Positions 23,357 through 31,478 of a DNA stretch of 45,100 nt are shown in pieces. The DNA lies in assembly GCA_022340265.1 (NCBI GenBank), contig JAJDOH010000119.1, positions 1 through 45,100 of the forward strand, written 5' to 3'. The notes under the pieces are model-generated. The model worked only from the letters and a program-made list of their open reading frames with translations. It had not been told where the DNA came from and ran no database searches. This stretch comes from Deltaproteobacteria bacterium (GTDB lineage Bacteria > Desulfobacterota > DSM-4660 > Desulfatiglandales > Desulfatiglandaceae). Every line of letters starts with the position of its first letter. The first letter of the stretch is position 1. The translations under genes and the position numbers were made by a program.

Positions 23357-24997
23357 TTGCGTTCAGACATACTGAAAAAGGATATTGAAACGTTGCCCCA
23401 TCGGGCGTTGCTGTGTTCCGCGGGACTGAAAGAGCAGGATTTTGAGCTGGGTAAGCCATTTGTGGGAGTGGCAAACAGCTACAATAATATCATTCCGGGC
23501 CATATTCACCTGAACACGTTGACCGAAGCGGTTAAGGAAGGAATACGGGATGCCGGCGGCGTGCCGCTGGAATGGGGAGTCCCCGGTGTTTGTGACGGGA
23601 TCGCCATGTATGTGGAAATGAGACTGAGTTTACCCAGCCGGGAACATATTGCGGACAACATTGAGATCATGGTGCTCTCCCATTCCCTCGACGGGTGGGT
23701 AGGTGTTACTTCCTGCGATAAAATCACCCCCGGTATGCTCATGGCGGCGGGAAGATTGAATCTGCCGGCGGTGATCCTTACCGGCGGACCCATGAAAGCC
23801 AATGTGATTGACGGGAAAAAGCATCATCCCATCGAAGGATTCGGTTTGGTGGGCCAGGTGAAAGGCGGCAGGATGACGGCCGCCGAGGCGGAAGCGATGC
23901 TTCCCAAAATGAAATGTGGCGCCGGTTCCTGCGTGGGGCTTTATACGGCCAATACCATGGCGGTGGTTTCCGAGGTGCTTGGGATGTCGGTGACCGGATG
24001 CGCCACAACCCCGGCACTGGATCCTTTGAAAAAGGAACAGGCCTATGAATCGGGAAAACGTGTTGTTGAATTGATCAAAAAGGATGTTCGGCCGCGGCAC
24101 ATTATGACCGACAATGCCTTTGAAAATGCCGTACGGGTTGATATGGCCATGGGCGGGTCCACCAACGCGGTACTGCACATCCCGGCTGTTGCGGGAGAAG
24201 CAGGAGTTAAAGTAGATCTCGCAATGTTTGATCGCATCGCCCGCGAAACACCCCATATCTGTGCCATCATTCCGGCGGGCAGCCATGAAATGGCCGAAAT
24301 TCATCAGGCGGGTGGTGTGCCGGCCGTTCTGAATCGTCTGGAACATTTACTGAGAGATTCAAATACCATCAATGGTATTTCCATTAAGGACGTCGCGGCC
24401 CGGGGCAAATCGCTGGATGATGAGGTCATCAAGCCCTTTGATAGCCCTTATCATTTACAGGGCGGCATTGCCGTTTTGAAAGGCAACATCGCCAGAAGTG
24501 CGGTGATCAAGCAGACGGCGGTGGATGCTGATATGCAGGTTCACAAGGGGCCCGCAAAGATTTTTTATACGGAAAAGGCGCTGCTCGATGCCATCGGGGA
24601 CCGAAGCATTATGGAGGGGGATGTGATCGTGCTGCCCTTTCAGGGGCCTTGCGGTGCTCCGGGTATGCCCGAAATGTTGACACCCACTGATGCCATAAAG
24701 GGTGCCGGCTACCAGAGGGTTGCACTGATAACGGACGGACGTTTTTCAGGCGCCACCAGCGGACCGTGCATTGGTCATATTGAAATGGAAGCATTTAACG
24801 GCGGCCCTATCGGCGCCGTCAAGAATGGGGATGTGATAGAGATTGACATCCCCAACAGGCGTTTGAACGTCCAATTAAGCGATGCTGAGATTCAGGAACG
24901 TCTGACCCATGTTGTGCCGCCTGAAAGGGAGCTAACGCCCTTGCTCAGGCAATACCGACAGAAATTCAAAGGCTTGAACTGTTATGGCCAACCGTGA
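23357..24997 (+). CDS. ilvD: Dihydroxy-acid dehydratase
   Basis: I place the start at TTG 23357 because AAGGAGG lies 6 bases upstream; an ATG at 23315 would add 14 residues without a site. The 546-residue enzyme dehydrates dihydroxy acids in valine, leucine and isoleucine synthesis. Motifs include NSYNNIIPGHIHL, SCDKITPGM, CGAGSCVGLYTANTM, GGSTNAVLHIPA, GPCGAPGMPEM and the C-terminal TDGRFSGATSGPCIGH. The PGHxHL form, as in the E. coli enzyme, rather than PCNxHL suggests an oxygen-sensitive 4Fe-4S type, fitting an anaerobe. Confidence 0.94.
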   Translation: MRSDILKKDIETLPHRALLCSAGLKEQDFELGKPFVGVANSYNNIIPGHIHLNTLTEAVKEGIRDAGGVPLEWGVPGVCDGIAMYVEMRLSLPSREHIADNIEIMVLSHSLDGWVGVTSCDKITPGMLMAAGRLNLPAVILTGGPMKANVIDGKKHHPIEGFGLVGQVKGGRMTAAEAEAMLPKMKCGAGSCVGLYTANTMAVVSEVLGMSVTGCATTPALDPLKKEQAYESGKRVVELIKKDVRPRHIMTDNAFENAVRVDMAMGGSTNAVLHIPAVAGEAGVKVDLAMFDRIARETPHICAIIPAGSHEMAEIHQAGGVPAVLNRLEHLLRDSNTINGISIKDVAARGKSLDDEVIKPFDSPYHLQGGIAVLKGNIARSAVIKQTAVDADMQVHKGPAKIFYTEKALLDAIGDRSIMEGDVIVLPFQGPCGAPGMPEMLTPTDAIKGAGYQRVALITDGRFSGATSGPCIGHIEMEAFNGGPIGAVKNGDVIEIDIPNRRLNVQLSDAEIQERLTHVVPPERELTPLLRQYRQKFKGLNCYGQP

Positions 24998-25026
24998 TGG
25001 TGTTGAAATAAGAGCAGGCGCAACAC

Positions 25027-25815
25027 ATGCGGGCTGAACCAAACCCGGAAGAGCTGAAACAGACCATAAAAGTCCTCGAAGAAAAATGTGTATGTCTAGG
25101 AGGGTCGGATCAGAAATTCAGAAGCCTTTTCAACGGTTCCATGGATGGTCTTTTGATTGTGGAAAGTGGTGGCGGCCGGATTATCTGCGCCAACAAACAG
25201 GTTGGAACAATGATGGGTTATGCGGAAGGCGCTCTTCATGGAAGAGACTTCCATGTGTTGCTTCCCGCGACAACGAACCAACCCAAGAGAGCCCTGCTTC
25301 AGGAGGTCCAGGTTTGCGGTGGCGTTTTTACCCAGGACTTCGTGCATTCTGACGGCCGTGTCTGTGTCCTTGACCTGATGGTAACCCTTACCATGGGAGA
25401 AAGACTTGGCGATTCTGTGCACCTTGCGGGATGCCTCCGAACGCCTTCAATTGGAGGGACAGCTTAGACGGTCCCAGAAAATGGAGGCCATTGGAAATCT
25501 TGCAGGTGGTGTTGCGCACGATCTTAACAATATTCTGTCTGGTCTTCTGTTGACGCTAACAATGCATGGTATGGGAGCCGGGGAAGTGATCAATTTGAAC
25601 CAGATCATTTCCGCATATGAAAACAGCACTGAATATGAAAAATTGAAAAATTACCACCCGGGTATTCAATTATTGAAACAACTGGCTGTAGACCTTCAAC
25701 CTGTCGCCGGATCAATGGAACATCTGTCAAAGGCTATATTGATGTGAAGCGTGAACCGGGAGCGGGGACGACTTTTTCAGTTTATCTTCCTGTTTTTCGG
25801 GATCTCCCCCGGTAA
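25027..25815 (+). pseudogene. Remnant of a PAS histidine kinase
   Basis: Three pieces in alternating frames line up with one kinase. From 25027 there is a PAS domain (KFRSLFNGSMDGLLIVESGG). From about 25406, in another frame, is the HisKA box ([20 protein letters not shown]), joined after an internal deletion to [17 protein letters not shown]. From about 25732, back in the first frame, is the HATPase end [20 protein letters not shown], stopping at 25815. Most of the ATP-binding domain is gone. It converges on the intact PAS kinase gene at 25909. Confidence 0.88.
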
Positions 25816-25908
25816 AATGGAGCAGGGCATGAAAGCCAGTAAAATTGATCATATTTGCATTGCGGCAAGCGTAAGGATCAGTCCCGAAGAGTTCATGAAA
25901 CCATTCAG

Positions 25909-27954
25909 TCAATTGGCCAGGTTTTCGATAGTTTCCTTGAGATTCTGTATTTCATAGGGTTTGGCCATGCGACCCATAAAACCGTATTCTTTGTAATGAG
26001 ACAAGACCGGATCATCGGCGTATCCGCTGGATACGATGGTTTTGATGTTGGGGTCCAGTTTAAGCAGTTCACGTACGGTTTGTTCTCCGCCCATGCCCCC
26101 TTTGATGGTGAGATCCAGTATGGCCATATCAAAAGGTTCTCCCTCTCTTTTTTGTCGCTTGACCGCATCGATGGCTTCAACCCCGTCTTTAACGGTCGTT
26201 ACCTGATAACCGAGTCGATGGAGCATGTGCTGAGCCAGTTTTCTCAACATTTCCTCGTCATCCATCACCAGTATCCGTTGAATGGACGATCGGGTGGCCA
26301 GTGGGGTGTCTTCCAAACTCTTTTCGACATCCTCTTTCAATTCGGCAGGAAGATAAATGTTGACGGTTGTCCCCTCGCCGGGAGAAGCGTCCATAGCAAT
26401 GTGTCCCCCGTGCTTTTCAACAATCGCATGGGCCATGGCAAGCCCAAGTCCCATCCCGTTTTGACCCTCCACGGGCTTTGTGGAGAAATAGGGATCAAAG
26501 ATTTTATTCAGGTGTTCCCGTGGGATGCCATCGCCCTGATCCTGGATGGAAATGTGTACATAATTGACCGGGTTGAGGGTTAAGCGGAGGTGTTGATTCA
26601 TCTCTTCAAACCTCAGGTTTTCCGCCTTGACGGTCACGGTTCCGCCATCGGGCATTGCCTCTGCCGCGTTGGTCATCACATTTCTGAAGACGGTACCAAT
26701 TGTCAGGCGATCATAGGGTACCGACCAAAGGTCCTTCTGAATGGACATTTTGAGGGATATTCCGCTTTCTTTGAAAATGGAATCCGAGGCATTGTGCAGA
26801 AATTCCTCTAATGGCCTCACCTCCATGACCGGTATCCCCTGTCTCGAAAGGGCCATCAGTTCATGGGTCAGATCCCTCACTTTTAGAGAAGCCATGTTTG
26901 CTTCGTTGAGAAAGTCTGTCAGCTCGGATCCTGGTTCCGCCTGTTCAATGGATAAGGACAGATTTCCCATAATGACCGAAATGAGGTTATTGTAATCGTG
27001 GGCAATGCCCCCTGCCAGTGTAGCGATGGCCTCTGATTTTTGGACCCGCTGCAGTTCGGCTTGAAGTCTTTCCTTCTCCTTTCGAGCCCGTTTGTGCTCC
27101 GTGACGTCCAAATGTGTTGCGAGGGTATGAATGGGATTTCCCGACTGGTCGAAAACGGTATCAACATTTAAAAGCACGTCAATGACTTTCCCTTTTCTGG
27201 TCAACAGTTTCAATTCTTCATTTTTGATTCTTTCTCCCCGGCGCCATCTTTTAAAGATCCTTTTTGCCTTGGCTTGAGATCCCTGAGTGTAAAGCGTTGA
27301 AATGGCGGACTTTCCCATTAAATCCTCTTTGCTGTCATACTCGAGTGCTTTCACCGCTTCGGCATTGCAATCCACAATCCTGCCATTCAAAGAAAAATTA
27401 TATGCCATCAGCGGGATATGTTCAAAATACCGCTCAAGTTTGAGTCTCTCGGCCAGGAGCATTTCGTTTGCTCGCTTGCGCTCGGTAATATCCATCAGAT
27501 TCCCGACAACTTTCTTGACTTTACCGTTTTCCGTGACGGGATTTCCAATTGTGCGAACCCAGATGTGTTCTCCTTTAGCCGAGATGAATCCCAATTCCAG
27601 GTCGTAGGGTTCGCCGTTTAAAACGGCGTTTCTGAAGGCACGAATAAGGCAATTTCTATCTTCAGGTGAATAGAATGAAAAATTAAGATTCAGGTTTTTA
27701 GGGTCATAGGCTTCTCTGTGCACACCATAAATACGATAGACTTCATCTGTCCACGTGGTACGCTTTTTGTCAACGTGATATTCCCAGCCGCCTATTTTAG
27801 CGAGCGTCTGTGTTTCGTTCAGCATGCGTTCGCTTTCCTTTAGTGCTTTTTCGCTCCTGCGAAGTGCTTTCTCGGCCTGGGTCTTTTTGACAACTTCTTC
27901 CTGAAGTCTGGACACCTCTTGTTCCAACTGTTCATAGGTGGGTTTTGTGCTCAT
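25909..27954 (-). CDS. PAS-PAS hybrid histidine kinase with C-terminal receiver
   Basis: Starting at 27954 (681 residues, GGGGGATTTT before the ATG) the protein has an N-terminal coiled coil (TYEQLEQEVSRLQEEVVKK). Two PAS domains follow: one (about 45-165) contains YRIYGVHREAYDP and the PAC motif TENGKVKKVVGNLMDITERK, and one at about 170-290 follows it. A HisKA box is GGIAHDYNNLISVIMGNL and the HATPase domain is complete (VMTNAAEAMPDGG, DQGDGIP, GMGLGLAMAHAIVEKHGG). The receiver at about 560-680 has the acceptor in AILDLTIKGGMGG. It has no membrane segment. A GEMM-I-like riboswitch lies about 245 bases upstream of the ATG on the same strand. Confidence 0.93.
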   Translation of the reverse strand: MSTKPTYEQLEQEVSRLQEEVVKKTQAEKALRRSEKALKESERMLNETQTLAKIGGWEYHVDKKRTTWTDEVYRIYGVHREAYDPKNLNLNFSFYSPEDRNCLIRAFRNAVLNGEPYDLELGFISAKGEHIWVRTIGNPVTENGKVKKVVGNLMDITERKRANEMLLAERLKLERYFEHIPLMAYNFSLNGRIVDCNAEAVKALEYDSKEDLMGKSAISTLYTQGSQAKAKRIFKRWRRGERIKNEELKLLTRKGKVIDVLLNVDTVFDQSGNPIHTLATHLDVTEHKRARKEKERLQAELQRVQKSEAIATLAGGIAHDYNNLISVIMGNLSLSIEQAEPGSELTDFLNEANMASLKVRDLTHELMALSRQGIPVMEVRPLEEFLHNASDSIFKESGISLKMSIQKDLWSVPYDRLTIGTVFRNVMTNAAEAMPDGGTVTVKAENLRFEEMNQHLRLTLNPVNYVHISIQDQGDGIPREHLNKIFDPYFSTKPVEGQNGMGLGLAMAHAIVEKHGGHIAMDASPGEGTTVNIYLPAELKEDVEKSLEDTPLATRSSIQRILVMDDEEMLRKLAQHMLHRLGYQVTTVKDGVEAIDAVKRQKREGEPFDMAILDLTIKGGMGGEQTVRELLKLDPNIKTIVSSGYADDPVLSHYKEYGFMGRMAKPYEIQNLKETIENLAN

Positions 27955-28199
27955 GGGAAAATCCCCCAAACAGAATCGAGTGAGACGGGTTACTCAGAAT
28001 TTAAAACAGGAAAATAACAGTTTGATCCGGTTAAATTTAGTGAAAGTTTCTAAAGGTGGCACCTTCTTAACGGGTGCCTTTGCCAGGGAGCCTTAAGCGG
28101 TGTAGAAGTAAATCGGGCAAGAATTCAGAAATGGCAGAAAAATCAATGCCGTTAAGATGTGCAAAACGGCTGAGAAAAAGAAATTCTAAAAAAATCTGT
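27955..28199 (-). other. Long leader between riboswitch and PAS kinase
   Basis: This stretch holds no gene. On the minus strand it contains a T-rich run (TTTTTTT near 28189-28195), a GCCGTT/AACGGC hairpin (28148-28170) followed by ATTGATTTTT, and a GGCACC/GGTGCC hairpin (28058-28078). The first two could form the riboswitch expression platform. Confidence 0.4.
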
Positions 28200-28279
28200 C
28201 ATTTCCAGGCAACCCGGCTGTCCCCCTGTGAATGGGACCCGTAGCTTTCCGTCCCCACCTTGCCATAGGTTTGGCCATT
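28200..28279 (-). ncRNA. GEMM-I (cyclic dinucleotide) riboswitch-like aptamer
   Basis: On the minus strand the sequence carries the GEMM-I conserved blocks in order: GGCCAAACC; a short hairpin with a GCAA loop (CCTAT...GTGGG); GACGGAAAGC; a variable hairpin GTCCC/GGGAC flanked by CGG/CCG; and AGCCGGGTTGCC. GEMM-I RNAs sense c-di-GMP, or cGAMP in a known variant. It begins at the stop of the FMN oxidoreductase gene and precedes the PAS kinase, so it may control readthrough into the kinase. The 5' block reads GGCC where the Vc2 aptamer has GGGC. A weak hairpin (28148-28170) with a T-run 5 bases beyond it could serve as terminator. Confidence 0.78.
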
Positions 28280-29235
28280 TACGCTTTAATCAAGAGATCT
28301 CTCTTTACATGTTTTGAGTCAACGGAGCCGGTCATGGACATGAAACGTTCCAACTCCCGGGTGATTTCATGGATGACTTGCCTAACCCCTTCGGCTCCAT
28401 GGGCAGCCAGCCCGTAAAGAATCGGTCTGCCAAGACCCACCAACTGAGCGCCAAAGGCTAAACCCTTGAAAACGTCGCTTCCCCGTCGAAAGCCGCTGTC
28501 CACAAGCATTACGGCTTCTCCCTGGACGATCTCAACAATCTCGTCCATTACCTGAAAGGGATGGGGAAGGTAGTCCAGGGTATGGGCGCCGTGATTGGAC
28601 ACAAAGATCCCATCGGCTCCGGCTTCAAGAGATTTGTCGGCATCCTCTTGGCTCAGCACCCCTTTAAAAATGAGTGGGGTGAATACCCGTTTTCGGATCT
28701 CTTTAAGCTCTTCCAGCGAAAGCGGTGAACAGTCTGAGGCCACTTGTCTGTCATGGATCTTGGTGCCCTGGCCGGAATCGATTTCGATGCCGATCCAGCT
28801 GACTCCCGCGGATTGGACCTCGTCAATGGCCTCGAACATCTTCTCCCTGTTGATTAGCGGCTTGACATTGGCGGCCACTGGGACGCCGGTTGCCACGATG
28901 TCCTTGAGGTTTTGAGGAACTGGTGTGCCGGTCCAAATGAGGCTTCCGGCTTCTTTCAGGCCTTTTGCCACTTGCAGGAGGCCATCCTCCATGATGGCGG
29001 GGATGGGCATGGTCATGGAAGACATGATCACAGGGGTTTTCAGTTCCAAACCCAGAACGGTGCACCCGGTGTCGGCACTGGCACCATCAATGCAGCGCTG
29101 CCTGACGGTAAACTGATCCAGAACACGGCGGTTATTGGAGATAACGAATTCGGTCTCAACCCCATCCAGCAACCAGCCGATATCGCGCGTCCTGAGTTCT
29201 GCTTCCCCCTTTTTGTAGATCTCTGTGAGCAGCAT
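28279..29235 (-). CDS. FMN-dependent alpha-hydroxy-acid oxidoreductase-like protein
   Basis: The ATG at 29235 (318 residues, GGGGGA upstream) is preferred over a TTG at 29247. The TIM-barrel FMN_dh pattern is clear: LKTPVIMSSMTMP, PLIFKGVLSQEDADKSLEAGADGIFVSNHGAHTLD, then MLVDSGFRRGSDVFKGLAFGAQLVGLGRPILYG. The catalytic-loop motif is SNHGAHTLD instead of the common SNHGGRQLD. The protein is shorter than glycolate or lactate oxidases (about 350-370). Substrate is unknown; in a strict anaerobe it is more likely a dehydrogenase. It is divergent from a marR gene that may control it. Confidence 0.85.
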   Translation of the reverse strand: MLLTEIYKKGEAELRTRDIGWLLDGVETEFVISNNRRVLDQFTVRQRCIDGASADTGCTVLGLELKTPVIMSSMTMPIPAIMEDGLLQVAKGLKEAGSLIWTGTPVPQNLKDIVATGVPVAANVKPLINREKMFEAIDEVQSAGVSWIGIEIDSGQGTKIHDRQVASDCSPLSLEELKEIRKRVFTPLIFKGVLSQEDADKSLEAGADGIFVSNHGAHTLDYLPHPFQVMDEIVEIVQGEAVMLVDSGFRRGSDVFKGLAFGAQLVGLGRPILYGLAAHGAEGVRQVIHEITRELERFMSMTGSVDSKHVKRDLLIKA

Positions 29236-29430
29236 TTTTTCCCCCAATATGGTTTTAATGGTTGGATAACAAAATTACCGTTGCGCCGTCACTGGCTCTT
29301 TTAAAATATGTGGATCATGTTAGATGCATTTTACAGTTGAGTGACAACAAGTGCAACGGGAGAATTTACAGCTTGACAATTAAATCGAAACGTGTAACCG
29401 CACATAACGTAATTTGGGGGGATTTCGGCT

Positions 29431-29874
29431 TTGGATCTGAGAGATAAAAAAATGAGAAAGGAGATTGGGCTGAGCTGCGCATGTTTTAACCTCAGAAGAG
29501 CAGCAAGGCTCGTCAAGCAGCGATTTGACCGGATTTTTCGAGAAAAGGGTATTACCGCGAATCAGTTTTCCATTCTCATGGCGGTTTACAATCAGAAACA
29601 TGTTGTACTGACCCGGCTGGCGCGGATGCTCGGAATGGAACGAACGACACTCAGTCGGAACGTGTCCCTGTTGACAAGAATGGGAGTGATTGCCATTGAA
29701 GTAGGGACTGATAAACGTGAGCGAAAGATAGCCATTACCAAAAACGGCATCACGTTGCTCGAAAAGACCCTGCCGCTCTGGCAGAAGGTGCAGAATGAGG
29801 TGGTTGAAGTCATTGGCCGGGAAAGATGGGATGGACTGCTCTCCGGTCTTCACAGCGTGGCCAAGACCCTTTAG
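29431..29874 (+). CDS. MarR-family transcriptional regulator
   Basis: The product is a winged-helix MarR protein: CACFNLRRAARLVKQRFDRIF, ITANQFSILMAV, then LARMLGMERTTLSRNVSLLTRMG as recognition region and the wing DKRERKIAITKNG. The start may be this TTG (GGGGGG about 9 bases upstream, 147 residues) or the ATG at 29452 (140 residues, weak GAGAGA site). Family members respond to small ligands or oxidants; two N-terminal Cys could be redox sensors, which is inference. It is divergent from the FMN oxidoreductase and 51 bp before the 4Fe-4S gene. Confidence 0.9.
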   Translation: MDLRDKKMRKEIGLSCACFNLRRAARLVKQRFDRIFREKGITANQFSILMAVYNQKHVVLTRLARMLGMERTTLSRNVSLLTRMGVIAIEVGTDKRERKIAITKNGITLLEKTLPLWQKVQNEVVEVIGRERWDGLLSGLHSVAKTL

Positions 29875-29925
29875 ATTTTTTTCTGAAAAATTAGGTGTGA
29901 CTACACTGTTATTAGGAGATGACAC

Positions 29926-31026
29926 ATGAAAGACGCATACCGGGCATTGAGAGAACATCTGGACAATTTGCCGGCGGGGTTTCCAGCCACCGACAGCGGT
30001 GTTGAGATCCGTATTTTAAAACGCCTCTTCACCCCCGAGGAGGCCGCTCTGGCCGTACACCTGAGACTGAAACTGGAGCCCGCTGCGGTCATCGCCGAGC
30101 GGGCCGGCTTGACCGAGGCGGAAATGGCGCCGTTACTCAGGGAGATGACGAGAAAAGGGTTAATTTTCAGCATCGAGACGGAGGAAAGACCCTCCGCCTA
30201 TATGGCTGCTCAGTTCGTTGTCGGCATCTGGGAATATCACGTGAATGAACTGGATGAGGCATTTGCCAGGGACATGGAGGAATATCTTCCTTTTCTGGCA
30301 AAAGAAGCTTTCGATCATTTGCCGCAGCTTCGCACCATCCCGGTGGGAAAAAGCATCGATGCCGGCATGAAAGTCATGCCCTACGAAAAAGCAGAAGAAC
30401 TGGTCAGGAAACAGAAGAAGTTTCTGGTGGCCCCCTGTATTTGTCGCAAGGAACATCAGCTCAAGGGTGAAGGGTGTGAAAAACTCATGGACGCGTGCCT
30501 TGTATTCGGCTGGGGAGCCGACTATTATGAACGAAACGGGATTGGGCGGGTGATTACACTGGAAGAAACCCTGGATATTCTTCAAAAGGCGGATGAGGAA
30601 GGGTTGGTCCTTCAGCCAAGCAACACACAGGAAATCGTCAATATCTGCTGCTGTTGCGGGGATTGCTGCCAGCTCCTCATCCATCTCAAGCGTCATCCGG
30701 CGCCGGCTGCCCTGGCATCAACGGCGTTTGTGGCACGGGTAGATGCCGAAAACTGTATCGGGTGCGAGACCTGTCTGGATCGGTGCCAGATGGACGCATT
30801 AAGCATGGAAGATGACCATGCGGTTCTAAATCCAGACCGGTGCATCGGTTGCGGTCTGTGTGTCTCAACCTGCCCAAGTGAGGCGATCATGCTTGGGCGC
30901 AAGTCCGAAGATGAACTGGCCGCAGTTCCCAAAAACCAGATGGAAGCATTTGCCCTTCGCCACAAGGCACGCCAGCAGGCCAAAGCCGATCTGGACGACA
31001 AGCTGTCCCGGCACAAGACTTTGTAA
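29926..31026 (+). CDS. 4Fe-4S ferredoxin-type protein with N-terminal helical domain
   Basis: The 366-residue protein has a winged-helix-like N-terminal region (AVHLRLKLEPAAVIAERAGL, EMTRKGLIFSIET). A Cys-rich middle follows (APCICRKE, then ICCCCGDCCQLL) and then a two-cluster ferredoxin domain (CIGCETCLDRCQ and CIGCGLCVSTCP). It probably passes electrons in the cytoplasm, perhaps for the FMN enzyme divergently encoded nearby; the partner is inferred. TTAGGAGATG precedes the ATG. The CICRKE and CCCCGDCC motifs are common to a group of anaerobe ferredoxin-like proteins of unknown role. Confidence 0.88.
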   Translation: MKDAYRALREHLDNLPAGFPATDSGVEIRILKRLFTPEEAALAVHLRLKLEPAAVIAERAGLTEAEMAPLLREMTRKGLIFSIETEERPSAYMAAQFVVGIWEYHVNELDEAFARDMEEYLPFLAKEAFDHLPQLRTIPVGKSIDAGMKVMPYEKAEELVRKQKKFLVAPCICRKEHQLKGEGCEKLMDACLVFGWGADYYERNGIGRVITLEETLDILQKADEEGLVLQPSNTQEIVNICCCCGDCCQLLIHLKRHPAPAALASTAFVARVDAENCIGCETCLDRCQMDALSMEDDHAVLNPDRCIGCGLCVSTCPSEAIMLGRKSEDELAAVPKNQMEAFALRHKARQQAKADLDDKLSRHKTL

Positions 31027-31077
31027 ATTGTATGATGACATGGAAGAGAACAACCCTATAAAAATAAAGGAGAAAAA

Positions 31078-31422
31078 ATGAAAAAAAAAGACCATCTTTA
31101 CATTTTATGGACCAACGCAGACCTGATTACCGCAGAGAAAATGGTGTTCATGTACGGCATCAATGCGCGCCTTAAAAAATGGTGGGAGAAGGTGACATTG
31201 ATCATTTGGGGGGCGACCACAAAACTCTCTGCGGAAAACCCTGAAATTCAGAAGAAAATCAAGGCGGCCATGGATGCGGGCGTGCATGTGACCGCTTGCA
31301 AAGCGTGTGCGGATCAGCTGGGGGCGACGGAAGCCCTGTTAAAGATGAATGTGGAGGTGATCTACTGGGGTGAACCGCTCACAGACATTCTGAAAGACGA
31401 CGAAGCGCTTCTGACCATTTAG
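31078..31422 (+). CDS. DsrE-like small protein
   Basis: A 114-residue cytoplasmic protein with the DsrE/DsrF-like alpha/beta pattern: LYILWTNADLITAEKMVFMYGI, VTLIIWGATTKL, AMDAGVHVTACKACADQLGA and VEVIYWGEPLTDIL. The CKAC pair is at the position where many DsrE-like proteins keep a reactive Cys used in sulfur transfer. It lies 51 bp after the 4Fe-4S gene with GGAG before its ATG, so it is probably co-transcribed. No dsr genes are close. Confidence 0.85.
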   Translation: MKKKDHLYILWTNADLITAEKMVFMYGINARLKKWWEKVTLIIWGATTKLSAENPEIQKKIKAAMDAGVHVTACKACADQLGATEALLKMNVEVIYWGEPLTDILKDDEALLTI

Positions 31423-31478
31423 AAGGAAAGTGCCGCGGTCCTTTGGCGATATTTCATCTAAATTGATGTAAAAAAAAG

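Noticed and set aside
23311..23388. Small ORF with Ile and Val codons before ilvD, considered as a branched-chain attenuator leader
   Set aside because: It overlaps the ilvD start and is followed at once by the ilvD ribosome-binding site, with no terminator between; the Ile/Val content is low.
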